Origin: an uncultured Clostridia bacterium
GTDB lineage: Bacteria; Bacillota; Clostridia; Oscillospirales; Acutalibacteraceae
DNA length: 64,000 bases
Assembly: GCA_937892115.1 (NCBI GenBank)
Contig: CALAUI010000019.1
Location: 124,001-188,000, forward strand
Reading direction: 5' to 3'
Shown: positions 7,401 to 14,884 of the stretch, piece after piece
How positions within the stretch are numbered: the first letter of the stretch is position 1
Layout: every line of letters begins with the position of its first letter
Notes under the pieces: generated by a model
The model's database searches: none
Seen by the model: the letters and a program-made list of their open reading frames with translations, nothing else
What the model was told of the DNA's origin: nothing
Made by a program: the position numbers and the translations under genes

Positions 7401-9771
7401 TGAAGAGTGTGTTATCAACAAGAGTACCAAGGGTATTGGCAAGCTCTCTGCCGGGGATATTGGAAACCGCACCCTGTGAGGTATAGGTTGTGGGATACTG
7501 AATCTTCTTGTTTACGAATGTCTGCATTGCAGTATTGAATGCGGACATGAAGGTTGAATCAACACCTGCTTCAACCTGGCTGTACCGGTGAGTTGCGGAA
7601 TCGATCTTACCTGTAAGCATGGGAACGAACTGCGAAGCACCCCACATAAGGAACTCAAGTGCCCATACTTCAAAGCTTGTATCCGTTTCCATAGCCCATG
7701 CCCTATTTCCATCAGCGGGGTCAGTGCCGAATACGGTCTGCATATCCTCCCAGCCCCTGAGGTAGTAGGCAAGAAGTGAAATACCGATATTCATTGCCGC
7801 TCTGGGAACGGTAACGGTTCTGCTGTTAAGAGTAAGCTGCTCTGTATAGGGAAGAGCGGTAATATCTGAAGTAGTACCGAGAGGTGTATAGCCCTCCTGA
7901 TGGAGCTCCTCCACATAGTGATACATATCGAGTCTGTCAAAGTAGTTATTCTCGGGAAGATAGCGGGCAGCGATTGAAGCAAGTGCATAAGCGCCTACGG
8001 AAGCAATTGAATCTGCCCAGTCGGGGAAGTAGCAGCCGTCAACAAAGGAGTTAAGAAGAATCTTAACGAGAGCTGCATAAATCTGTGAATCGGAGAGAAC
8101 GTACTTTTCTCTGATGAAGGTGGGATTGTAGTAACCAGCTGCACCGGGGTTGGTCGTATTTACGAGCGAACCCATAGCACCTACACCGAGATAAGTATAA
8201 TAGGTATTGGGATTGTTTTCGGGATCGGGCTTGTAGAGCTCGAGACGGTTGCCCCTTGCATCCTTTTCGTATGTAAGGTAAACCTTTGTACCTTCGGAGT
8301 CAACGAACTTCTCTGTCATTTCAGACGTTGTGTAGGTAAGACCTTCGGGAACGTCAAAGCCGAGAAGCGGGAAGAGACCGGGAACGATACGGATAAGGTC
8401 ATTAAGAAGTGACATAAAGTTATCGGTAAGCTGAATGCCGTTATAGTCAATCTTAATGAAGGTTGCAAGACCGCCGCCTGCAAAGAACCAGTCAAGAAGC
8501 TTTGTAAGCTTGGGAACGGGATAATCGTTCTCTTCGCCTTCATAAATGATGGCGGGAGCACCGTTTGCGGTACAAAGTGTCTCAATGGCACCTACTATCG
8601 TATTGAAGAGGGCGTCAGCCATAATTGCCGTATCGCCTCTGGGGTCTGAGGAAGTATCAATATCGAGTGCATCGATAAGAACGTCAAGAAGAAGATCTGA
8701 AACCATGCCGCTCAGAAGTGCCTGAATAGCATTGCTGATGAGCTGATAGAAGTTCATGGTAACAGTTTCCGCTACGCCGTCACCGTTACGGTCTGCCTGG
8801 ATGGATACACCGGAAAGTGATGCCGCACCGGGCTGATTTGCCATAGCGGGAAGGAAGCCCTCTGCCTCTGCACCGAGAGCAGAGTAACAGCCGTTGTAGC
8901 TTGCAAGGTCTGCCTTGTAATCTACGGTCTTGCCTGTACCCTTGATGAGGAGCCAGTCAACGATATCCTGAACACCGCGGTCATAGGTCCAGCCGGAGGG
9001 AGCTGCATCTGCTTCGCTGTCCCAGAGTGCGGAGTAGAGAGTATCCTTGAGGAAGCCGGGGAAGTTATTGAGTATGGGGCCTACGCCGTCAATATCTTCA
9101 ATGAAGCCACCGAGAAGTCCCAAATCAAGGTCGCCTGTAGCGAGCTTTTTGAGAGTATTTCTGTTATCAGAAAGGAACTGGGTAACGAGCTTGAGAACGG
9201 CGATATCACTGGAAGCGGTAACATTCTGCTTTGCGGGAACGTTACGGCAAACTCTGTGAACTTCATCATTCTGGTTACCGAGAGCACTTACGGTAAGACT
9301 CTTGAGGTCACCAAGGTCAAGTGCGTCGATAATCAATCCTGCAGCACCGGTCATACCGATACCGATAAGTTTGATATTAAGCCAGTTACCGAGAAGGTCT
9401 CTGTCGTTGGTAACCGATTCAACGATGTTATAAAGGGTCCAGAGAGCAGCATCGATGTTGGTGAAATCAATCCTTTTAAGAGTAACCGTTGCGTACCATT
9501 CATCAACAACTTTATTGTCAACGAAAGAAAGATTGGCTTCACGGAGAAGGTCATCAAGCATATCAAGTACGTAAGTAGCACCCTGCTCTGCAGAGAACTT
9601 GTACTTATTAACGCCGTCAAGATGGCCTACCATGTAGGGGTAAACCGCTGCATCGGTATATCTGCCGTAGTTGGGGTCATCGCCTCGTCTTGCAAATGCA
9701 GTGGGACAAGCGACACCGACAAGCATAATGACAGTCATAACGAGAGCAAGTATGCGTTTGCCTTTTGTCAT
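4438..9771 (-). CDS. Giant exported protein with C-terminal type I dockerin
   Basis: The start is the ATG at 9769-9771. GGGAGGT sits 8 bases before it, and the protein then opens with a clear signal peptide (MTKGKRILALVMTVIMLVGV, cleavage after AFA). The mature protein is about 1750 residues. The last 80 residues are a type I dockerin with two calcium-loop repeats, DLNGDTRIDG and DVNADGAVSQ, each followed by a helix. A lone EF-hand-like loop, DKNNDGKIDGHD, lies near residue 1180, and DRNGDGVAE lies near 325. The first 1000 residues contain many short amphipathic helices of the pattern LLxxLLxxxPxxxPLL. No catalytic domain was recognised. A dockerin implies attachment to a cohesin-bearing scaffold on the cell surface, so a structural or substrate-handling role is possible but unproven. 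Confidence 0.88.
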   Translation of the reverse strand: MTKGKRILALVMTVIMLVGVACPTAFARRGDDPNYGRYTDAAVYPYMVGHLDGVNKYKFSAEQGATYVLDMLDDLLREANLSFVDNKVVDEWYATVTLKRIDFTNIDAALWTLYNIVESVTNDRDLLGNWLNIKLIGIGMTGAAGLIIDALDLGDLKSLTVSALGNQNDEVHRVCRNVPAKQNVTASSDIAVLKLVTQFLSDNRNTLKKLATGDLDLGLLGGFIEDIDGVGPILNNFPGFLKDTLYSALWDSEADAAPSGWTYDRGVQDIVDWLLIKGTGKTVDYKADLASYNGCYSALGAEAEGFLPAMANQPGAASLSGVSIQADRNGDGVAETVTMNFYQLISNAIQALLSGMVSDLLLDVLIDALDIDTSSDPRGDTAIMADALFNTIVGAIETLCTANGAPAIIYEGEENDYPVPKLTKLLDWFFAGGGLATFIKIDYNGIQLTDNFMSLLNDLIRIVPGLFPLLGFDVPEGLTYTTSEMTEKFVDSEGTKVYLTYEKDARGNRLELYKPDPENNPNTYYTYLGVGAMGSLVNTTNPGAAGYYNPTFIREKYVLSDSQIYAALVKILLNSFVDGCYFPDWADSIASVGAYALASIAARYLPENNYFDRLDMYHYVEELHQEGYTPLGTTSDITALPYTEQLTLNSRTVTVPRAAMNIGISLLAYYLRGWEDMQTVFGTDPADGNRAWAMETDTSFEVWALEFLMWGASQFVPMLTGKIDSATHRYSQVEAGVDSTFMSAFNTAMQTFVNKKIQYPTTYTSQGAVSNIPGRELANTLGTLVDNTLFKLIPLNWLPHWVEENGSAGVFYELILESVCNFDLQKIFSLLTINPNGEFAKEAPITIIIRILDRVLGLVFGGSPLLPSTSRTNVFDTNTTVTSLESFLGDGNNLATLLDRLLELLNKYIGVIGATVFPLILSGTVKNKEYGPNATSYDTIDPIGNSVITYDLLKEYVDESSADGNAVVWSEDVYFSSSIKAETVAADIGIKNYDAEANKIANIGGVSRYKVSFPATYVDDVSARRAASYLLEGVDENGDKYEGIFEARSTGIGRNNINEVYKLDSYRDTADEHDNPVMENGVIKEHHYSYDNFQYSTAVVNDDNYRTGPLGTITYTDGYKLFDEEDFRATELFAYNRWNDAIEDAGDALDSFKTYTEETLPAAYGDWLMYFVKCQLNAAGNYDKNNDGKIDGHDATVSVPGSDYPFYKSSGSAQEFSYSYDAYNPLTNETGGNVRDWKFSECSSSNVVIAAALAYSAESDPVEMSEGDTQDIIRYALNNHTFKIDQISSLSSANISTISSKCTALGLTFDTAELKIYRPAFALIPATLAGQSNFGAWKRYDGNDNDGWTLKETQTISLTPITSAVPKPEYVDSDKNDIQAAYIKFATNVYNNKCALENYYDNISWRTEIAYRNMNLNPLTNTLDFILQLTRSAYYPLGESAGVNRTVDQFNLSHAMYTSSTFDEFQKAWDFGYSLAEYIKGHNRIPQSIVTKAYKGILEAYKALRLYGELADWSELEEFIEMADSIINGPLGIGDSVDRDFGYTLDSLDALQTALSRAETFKSTYFEAYDAEYQKDIDDQATILNQAIKELAFPEGLERQLVINPDFVGNEDINPEIVENSEYFDETGTVSQKIIVGINEGESFDNKFNDGEDDVFIGSGFQTIGSNSVQFNESGFGKGTGSHVDGVINWIPVIKYYIVIYGDLNGDTRIDGTDKTIINTYIAQQNVDEQEKYIQIAADVNADGAVSQEDLAIVNGIYKHTGASINQFQTPNSAWLG

Positions 9772-9884
9772 AAAATCTACCTCCCATAAAAGTGATGCCG
9801 GAATGCCCGGCACATTTATAGATTACGAGGTCATATTATATATAAGTTGTTGTGCCAATCACACACAATTTTTAATTTTTTGTA

Positions 9885-9930
9885 ACTTATTTGTGAACAT
9901 TTTGTGAACGGGTAAATTCTTTGTGAAACA
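9885..9930 (-). promoter_or_regulatory. Tandem TTCACA repeats upstream of the dockerin gene
   Basis: Read on the minus strand, this segment carries TTCACA, five bases, TTCACA, six bases, TTACAA, with a further TTTCACA 13 bases upstream. The spacing of 11-12 bases places the repeats on one helix face. They lie about 45-90 bases upstream of an AT-rich TATATAATAT stretch that may be the -10 region. Tandem TTNACA repeats with about 11-base period are typical of OmpR-family binding sites such as PhoP boxes. The assignment is an inference. Confidence 0.4.
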
Positions 9931-10110
9931 TTAACAACGAGCACTTTTTGACGTTGTATATTATGCCCAAACAGCAATTTAATGGTGCAAAAATTGATAA
10001 ATTATCAATGGGAAATACCGGGCTGTTTTTCGGGGCAAAAGCAGATGTTTATACGGCATATTTTCGGTCAAAAAAGAGCATAAAGCTGCGCATTTTTTAT
10101 TCAATAATGA

Positions 10111-10192
10111 AGAAGACACTTACCGTCAGATAAGTGCCATTCGTCAATTACTATATTCTGTTTTGACTGATTTTCGCCAAAATAATCAAGCG
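10111..10192 (-). repeat. 82-bp direct repeat, copy 1
   Basis: This copy matches 10597-10678 at an offset of 486 bases. The last 65 bases (10128-10192) are identical. The four differences fall in a small hairpin, GACACTTA (10115-10122) with TAAGTGCC (10131-10138). On the minus strand that hairpin is followed by TTCTTCATTATT, so it resembles a terminator. Confidence 0.9.
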
Positions 10193-10314
10193 GTACGTGC
10201 AGAAGATATCGGATGAAGAAATCGTCTTTACGACCGAACACTCGTCCTCACAAGCTCCGTATCATTCGCGCCCGCGTAAAAGCGAACTCTCATTCACTCC
10301 GCTGCTCGTCCTCT

Positions 10315-10358
10315 CCCCAACAAGTTATCACTTGTCGGGGACCCCATATAGTACGGGG
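10315..10358. other. Two adjacent G/C hairpins
   Basis: CCCC-A-ACAAGT (10315-10325) pairs with ACTTGT-C-GGGG (10330-10340) around a TATC loop. It is followed at once by CCCC (10342-10345) and GGGG (10355-10358). The outer CTC and GAG bases allow a larger cruciform-like fold. Function is unknown. Confidence 0.55.
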
Positions 10359-10415
10359 AGGGAGCAAAAACGATTAGGCAAAACTTATAATTATTTACCT
10401 TATTTCATAAAAACC

Positions 10416-10444
10416 AACGGGCTCACCTTTAGGGTAAGCCCGTT
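10416..10444 (-). terminator. Terminator-like hairpin
   Basis: AACGGGCTCACC (10416-10427) pairs with GGTAAGCCCGTT (10433-10444) with one mismatch. On the minus strand it is followed by GGTTTTTATG. It lies about 240 bases beyond the cysS stop on that strand. Confidence 0.55.
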
Positions 10445-10510
10445 ATATTATTAGTTTTGCCGTTCTTCGCCGATAGATTCAAGCAAAGCGCAGATTAGTT
10501 TGGATGAAAA

Positions 10511-10567
10511 AAGCGATTTCTTTGCCGTAAGACAGTATCGTGATACGGCGGAGGCAAAAAATCGCTT
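10511..10567. other. Long bulged hairpin
   Basis: AAGCGATTT (10511-10519) pairs with AAATCGCTT (10559-10567). Inside it, GCCGTA (10524-10529) pairs with TACGGC (10544-10549), leaving a 14-base loop and a one-sided purine bulge. The shape recalls non-coding palindromic repeats of bacterial genomes, but no second copy is present in this window. Confidence 0.6.
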
Positions 10568-10596
10568 AAGTCAAAACATCTTTATATTTGAACAGA

Positions 10597-10678
10597 AGAA
10601 GGCACTTACCCGAAGATAAGTGCCATTCGTCAATTACTATATTCTGTTTTGACTGATTTTCGCCAAAATAATCAAGCG
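10597..10678 (-). repeat. 82-bp direct repeat, copy 2 (cysS 3' end)
   Basis: This copy begins 4 bases after the cysS stop codon on the minus strand. Its hairpin GGCACTTA (10601-10608) with TAAGTGCC (10617-10624) is a perfect 8-bp stem followed on that strand by TTCTTCTGTT, so it probably acts as the cysS terminator. It matches 10111-10192 at 78 of 82 positions. Confidence 0.88.
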
Positions 10679-10682
10679 AGGG

Positions 10683-12074
10683 TTATGCACGGTGCCACTT
10701 GATGCCCATAGGCGTATCCTCAAGGATTATGCCTTTCGCCTTCAGCTCATCCCTGATTCTGTCTGCCTCCGCCCAGTTCTTTTCCTTACGGGCGACAGTT
10801 CTCTTCTCAATAAGTGCATCTATTTCGGCATCGGAATCCTCTGCCTTGCGGTTATAGACAAGTCCGAGAACGCCGGTGAGGGTGTCAAATATCTTTGCGG
10901 CGTATTCGGCGGTTTCAAGTGAAACGCCTTTGCCGTTGACGAGAGTATTGATATCCCTTACGAGGTCAAATACGGCGGCGATACCGTCAGCTGTATTAAG
11001 GTCGTCGTCCATCGCATCGTTGAACTGCTGAACTCTTGCGTCAAGCTTTGATTTGATTTCCTCGTCAAGTTCCCCTGCCGATGCGTTGGCAATTTCAAAA
11101 TCAAGGGAATCGCGGCAGGTGTAAAGACGGTTAAGTGATGCCTTGCACTGCTCAATGATATCCGTGCTGTAATTGATGGGGCTTCTGTACGACGAAGAAA
11201 TCATAAGATAACGGATGGGCTCATAGCCGTACTTTTCCGCAACATCCCTTACGGTAAAGAAATTGCCGAGGGATTTTGACATTTTTACGTTGTCAACATT
11301 GATGTAGCCGTTGTGCATCCAGTAATTTGCAAAGGGCTTTCCGGTAAACGCTTCGCTCTGTGCAATCTCATTTTCATGATGAGGGAATATAAGGTCAAGA
11401 CCGCCGCAGTGAATATCAATGCTTTCGCCGAGGTAACGCAGATTCATTGCGGAGCATTCAATATGCCAGCCGGGTCTTCCGTGTCCCCAGGGAGAATCCC
11501 AATAGGGCTCGCCGGGCTTTGCGGCTTTCCAGAGAGCAAAATCCATTGGGTCCTTCTTGATATCGCCGACCATGATTCTTGCGCCTGCTTCAAGCTCCTC
11601 AAGGGGCTGATGCGAAAGCTTACCGTAAGTCGGGAAGGTCTTGGGGCTGAAATACACGTCACCGTCAACCTCATAGGCGTGACCTTTTTCAATAAGTCCG
11701 GCAACGATTTCAATTATCTTGTCAATATTTTCGGTTGCCTTGGGATGAATGTCTGCGTGGCGGAAATTAAGGCCGTCTGCATCCTTCCAGAATTCCTCAA
11801 TATACTTTTCGGAAACGGTTTTGTAATCCGAGCCCTCTTCGTTTGCTCTCTTGATGATTTTATCGTCAATATCGGTAAAATTCTGAACGAAGGTAACGTC
11901 GTATCCGCGGTATTCAAGATATCTTCTCAATACGTCAAAGACGCAGAGAGGTCTTGCGTTACCGATATGAATGTAATTATAAACGGTGGGACCGCATGCA
12001 TAAATCTTTACCTTGCCCTCTTCAATAGGTTTGAAATCCTGCTTGACTCTTGTAAGAGTGTTAAATATCTTCAT
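10683..12074 (-). CDS. cysS: Cysteinyl-tRNA synthetase
   Basis: CysS charges tRNA-Cys with cysteine using ATP. The class I signatures are clear: HIGN at residues 36-39 and KMSKS near residue 265. The zinc ligands expected for the family are visible (Cys27 in YACGPT, Cys in WHIECSAMN, and His/Glu in FPHHENEIAQSEA). The length of 463 residues is normal. Its ATG overlaps the cysE stop in an ATGA, so the two are coupled and share the upstream Cys-type T-box leader. Confidence 0.98.
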   Translation of the reverse strand: MKIFNTLTRVKQDFKPIEEGKVKIYACGPTVYNYIHIGNARPLCVFDVLRRYLEYRGYDVTFVQNFTDIDDKIIKRANEEGSDYKTVSEKYIEEFWKDADGLNFRHADIHPKATENIDKIIEIVAGLIEKGHAYEVDGDVYFSPKTFPTYGKLSHQPLEELEAGARIMVGDIKKDPMDFALWKAAKPGEPYWDSPWGHGRPGWHIECSAMNLRYLGESIDIHCGGLDLIFPHHENEIAQSEAFTGKPFANYWMHNGYINVDNVKMSKSLGNFFTVRDVAEKYGYEPIRYLMISSSYRSPINYSTDIIEQCKASLNRLYTCRDSLDFEIANASAGELDEEIKSKLDARVQQFNDAMDDDLNTADGIAAVFDLVRDINTLVNGKGVSLETAEYAAKIFDTLTGVLGLVYNRKAEDSDAEIDALIEKRTVARKEKNWAEADRIRDELKAKGIILEDTPMGIKWHRA

Positions 12075-12706
12075 ATATTTTCTCCTTTATTGATAATCTC
12101 TCTGAGAGATTCTATTTCCGATTCAAGACGGCTTATCTCCTGAGCTACGGGGTCGGGAATATGTACCTGGTCAAGGTCGCTGACTCTGACGCCGTCACAT
12201 TTGACAATCTTTGCGGGAACACCGACTGCCGTACAGTTGGCGGGAATATCCGTCAGCACTACCGCACCCGAAGCAATCTTTACGTTATCGCCGATTTTTA
12301 CGGAGCCCAGCACCTTGGCACCCGAGCCCACCATAACATTATTGCCCAGTGTGGGATGGCGCTTGCCCGTTTCCTTGCCGGTACCGCCTAAGGTAACGCC
12401 CTGATAAAGCGTTACGTTATCGCCGATTTCTGCCGTTTCGCCGATGACCACGCCCGTGCCGTGGTCAATGAAGAAGCCCTTGCCGATTTTAACGGCGGGA
12501 TGAATTTCTATACCCGTTTTCCTCGACGCTCTCTGTGAAATCCATCTTGCAAGGAAATACATTTTATGACGGTAATAAAAATTTGCTCTGCGGTGCATTC
12601 TGATTGCTTTAAGCCCGGGATAGAGAAAAAGCACCTCAAGAGAGCTGCGGGCGGCAGGGTCTCTCTCTCTGACGCAGGCGATATCTTCCTTTAACTGTCT
12701 GAACAT
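12071..12706 (-). CDS. cysE: Serine O-acetyltransferase
   Basis: CysE transfers acetyl from acetyl-CoA to L-serine, giving O-acetylserine for cysteine synthesis. The protein has an alpha-helical N-terminal part and a left-handed beta-helix of hexapeptide repeats. The active-site stretch IDHGTGVVIGETAEIGDNVT is followed by the GVTLGG signature. The 211-residue length fits the short EpsC/CysE type of Firmicutes. It lies between a T-box leader and cysS, so cysteine supply and tRNA-Cys charging are controlled together. Confidence 0.96.
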   Translation of the reverse strand: MFRQLKEDIACVRERDPAARSSLEVLFLYPGLKAIRMHRRANFYYRHKMYFLARWISQRASRKTGIEIHPAVKIGKGFFIDHGTGVVIGETAEIGDNVTLYQGVTLGGTGKETGKRHPTLGNNVMVGSGAKVLGSVKIGDNVKIASGAVVLTDIPANCTAVGVPAKIVKCDGVRVSDLDQVHIPDPVAQEISRLESEIESLREIINKGENI

Positions 12707-12724
12707 AATGCCTCCAAAAACAAA

Positions 12725-12935
12725 ATACGCCCCTGCATACTGCAGAGGCGTTCAACGCGGTTCCACTCCGATTTATAACTCAAAAGCTTTAACGCAGCCA
12801 TACGCAAGGGAATACTGTCAGTTCCTCCCGAGAGCCGTCGGACGCACTTCATCCCGCCGTACATAAGAAGTCTTTCAGCTTATGACTTCCTCTCTGGTAT
12901 GCCGTGTGGGGTTACTCTTCCCGACCATTGCCTTA
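12725..12935 (-). promoter_or_regulatory. T-box riboswitch, cysteine specific
   Basis: Read on the minus strand, the leader contains the T-box core GTGGAACCGCG (within 12756-12769) just before the terminator stem ACGCCTCTGCA/TGCAGGGGCGT (12727-12751) and its T run. Upstream lie the stem I features: AGAGTAA near the base, the CAGAGAGG bulge, and the GCTGAAAGACTTC distal loop. A TGC triplet (complement at 12844-12846) in GAAGTGCG is the likely Cys specifier. Uncharged tRNA-Cys should stabilise the antiterminator and permit cysE-cysS transcription. Confidence 0.93.
12727..12751 (-). terminator. T-box attenuator terminator
   Basis: An 11-bp stem of ACGCCTCTGCA and TGCAGGGGCGT with a GTA loop and one G-T pair is followed on the minus strand by ATTTTGTTTTTG. 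It lies between the T-box antiterminator sequence and the cysE ribosome-binding site. Confidence 0.9.
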
Positions 12936-12950
12936 TTTCAAATTGCAAAT

Positions 12951-12979
12951 ATTATATTGTATTTCGGCGGGGATGTCAA
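12951..12979 (-). promoter_or_regulatory. Sigma-A promoter of the T-box cysE-cysS unit
   Basis: On the minus strand a perfect TTGACA (complement at 12974-12979) and a perfect TATAAT (complement at 12951-12956) are 17 bases apart. The promoter lies just beyond the pgsA stop, so the cys unit is independent of the recA-pgsA genes. Confidence 0.9.
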
Positions 12980-12982
12980 CAT

Positions 12983-13543
12983 TTACTTTGTAATGTCAAC
13001 CACCTTTACGCCGTCAACGATATATTTTATACCGGATATTACGGCAAGTACGGCGGTAATTCCCAGCAGGATATTTGAGCAGAGGGCAAAATTGCCGAAG
13101 CTCTCCGCCGCGGGAGAATGAAAATGCAGGCCTGCCATAATGCCGATTGAGAATATCATCTGAGTTGCGGTTTTGAGCTTACCCAGAATACCCGCGGGAA
13201 TTATTACTCCCTGCGAGGTAGCAACAAGGCGGAATGAGGTAACGAGAAATTCTCTCGTAAGCACAACCATGGGAATCCAGATATTGCAAACGTCTGCCGT
13301 CATGAAGGCGAGCAAAGCCGCGGTAGTCAGCATCTTATCCGCGAGGGGATCGCAGAGCTTACCGAATACCGTAATCTGATTTGTTTTCCTTGCAATCTTG
13401 CCGTCAAGAAAATCCGTCAGCGAGGCAACAACGAAAATCAGGGTCGCCGCAAGATAGTGGAACGGAAAATCAATAACCATTGCAGCAAGATAGAAGGGAA
13501 CGAGAACTATTCTGATAACAGTAAGTTTATTTGGTAAATTCAT
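12983..13543 (-). CDS. pgsA: CDP-diacylglycerol-glycerol-3-phosphate 3-phosphatidyltransferase
   Basis: PgsA makes phosphatidylglycerol phosphate in the membrane, the committed step to acidic phospholipids. The CDP-alcohol phosphotransferase motif is complete, D-x2-DG-x2-AR-x8-G-x3-D-x3-D, seen as DFLDGKIARK to GKLCDPLADKM at about residues 43-69. The 186 residues include about five hydrophobic helices, as expected. It lies 15 bases after rimO, in the recA-recX-rimO-pgsA series common in Firmicutes. Confidence 0.95.
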   Translation of the reverse strand: MNLPNKLTVIRIVLVPFYLAAMVIDFPFHYLAATLIFVVASLTDFLDGKIARKTNQITVFGKLCDPLADKMLTTAALLAFMTADVCNIWIPMVVLTREFLVTSFRLVATSQGVIIPAGILGKLKTATQMIFSIGIMAGLHFHSPAAESFGNFALCSNILLGITAVLAVISGIKYIVDGVKVVDITK

Positions 13544-13558
13544 AATAAATACCCGATA

Positions 13559-14884
13559 TTATTTAATATCTTTTCCTATTAAATCATATTCGTTGTAGTC
13601 AATAACCTCAACCTGAGCAAAATCACCGGGATTATAATTACCGTCGGACGTGAATTTGATCGTACCGTCAATTTCGGGAGCATCCATATAAGTCCTGCCC
13701 GTATAGCAGTCGGAATATCCGTCGTAATCCTCAACGAGTACAGAGTAAACGTTACCGATTTTTTCGCGGTTTTTGAGCTCGGTGATTTCAAGCTGATCGT
13801 TCATTATGATTTCACCGCGGCGCGCCTTCACATCCTCCTCAACCTCTCCGTCCATATCAAAGGCGGGAGTACCCTCCTGGGGTGAGAAGGAGAAACAGCC
13901 GAGGCGGTCAAACTCAACCTCGTTGATAAACTCCGCAAGGTTGTCAAACGCTTCCTCATCTTCACCGGGGAAGCCGACCATAACCGTAGTTCTGATAACC
14001 GCATCGGGAAGGGCTTCGCGGATACGGGAAATAACGTCACGAAGAAGTGCGCTGTCACCGTGTCTGTTCATTCTTTTGAGAATACCGTCATCGGCATGCT
14101 GAACGGGAAGATCAATATAGTGAAGCACCTTGGGCTGATTCTTCATTACGTCAAGAAGTTCATCAGTAATCTTGTCGGGATAGCAGTAAAGCATTCTTAT
14201 CCACTCAATGCCTTCAATTTCACAAAGAGCATTCAGTAATTCGGGAAGACGGAGCTTTCCGTATAAATCCCTGCCGTATGCAGTGGTGTCCTGGGCAATG
14301 AGTATAAGTTCCCTTGTACCCGCAAGAGCAAGCTGCTTTGCCTCTTCAATGAGGGTTTCAAATTCAACGCTTCTGTAATCTCCTCTGATACCGGGGATAG
14401 CGCAGTAAGTACAGCGGTTTGAACAGCCGTCCGCAATCTTGAGATAAGCCCAGTATTCGGGAGTGGTGAGAAGCCGCTCACCCGTGAGAGGAAGGAGCAT
14501 TTTATCGGGAATGTCGGTAAATCTCTCCCCTGCAAGCACACGGTTTACTATCTCGTCAATATGACCGATGGCACCGATACCGACAACGGCATCAACCTCC
14601 GGCATTTCTTCAAATATTTCTTCCTTATATCTTTCGCTGAGGCATCCCGTTACGATAATCTTACCTATCACACCCTCTGCCTTGAGGGAAGCCATATCAA
14701 GAATATTCTCGATTGCTTCCTCCTTGGCGGCATCAATAAAGCCGCAGGTGTTGATGATAACGGCATCCGCGCCGTCATAGCAGTCGGTAATTTCAAATGA
14801 ATTGCGGTCAAGGGTTGCAAGCATCCTTTCAGCATCCACCTGATTTTTGGGACAGCCGAGAGAAATCATACCTACTTTAGTCAC
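13559..14884 (-). CDS. rimO: Ribosomal protein S12 methylthiotransferase
   Basis: RimO methylthiolates an Asp of ribosomal protein S12 using two 4Fe-4S clusters and SAM. A GTG start at 14882-14884 is chosen over the upstream ATG: GGAGGA lies 8 bases before it, and the protein then begins MTKVGMISLGCPKN as usual for the family. The N-terminal UPF0004 cysteines lie in SLGCPKN, NTCGFI and TGCLSE. The radical SAM motif CSNRCTYC is near residue 150, and a TRAM domain occupies the last 70 residues. The gene overlaps the end of recX by 8 bases. Confidence 0.95.
   Translation of the reverse strand: MTKVGMISLGCPKNQVDAERMLATLDRNSFEITDCYDGADAVIINTCGFIDAAKEEAIENILDMASLKAEGVIGKIIVTGCLSERYKEEIFEEMPEVDAVVGIGAIGHIDEIVNRVLAGERFTDIPDKMLLPLTGERLLTTPEYWAYLKIADGCSNRCTYCAIPGIRGDYRSVEFETLIEEAKQLALAGTRELILIAQDTTAYGRDLYGKLRLPELLNALCEIEGIEWIRMLYCYPDKITDELLDVMKNQPKVLHYIDLPVQHADDGILKRMNRHGDSALLRDVISRIREALPDAVIRTTVMVGFPGEDEEAFDNLAEFINEVEFDRLGCFSFSPQEGTPAFDMDGEVEEDVKARRGEIIMNDQLEITELKNREKIGNVYSVLVEDYDGYSDCYTGRTYMDAPEIDGTIKFTSDGNYNPGDFAQVEVIDYNEYDLIGKDIK

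Larger units (their letters stand above)
9960..10682. other. Gene-free stretch with duplicated element and hairpins
   Basis: No open frame here has a ribosome-binding site or plausible protein. The stretch lies between the dockerin gene promoter region and the cysS stop. It holds an 82-bp direct repeat, two C/G-rich hairpins (10315-10340 and 10342-10358), a terminator-like hairpin (10416-10444) and a long bulged hairpin (10511-10567). The middle part (about 10230-10370) is visibly richer in G+C than its AT-rich flanks. Confidence 0.7.

Noticed and set aside
9256..9789. 177-codon plus-strand frame inside the dockerin gene
   Set aside because: It is antisense to a well-supported gene with signal peptide and dockerin. 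No ribosome-binding site.
9948..10133. Open frame of 61 codons in the intergenic stretch
   Set aside because: It has no ribosome-binding site, a random-looking product and overlaps the 82-bp repeat.
10197..10454. Open frame of 85 codons inside the insert between the repeats
   Set aside because: No ribosome-binding site or recognisable product, and it runs through three hairpins.
11313..12143. 276-codon plus-strand frame across cysS and the end of cysE
   Set aside because: It is a shadow of the antisense frame of cysS. CysS motifs on the other strand are complete.
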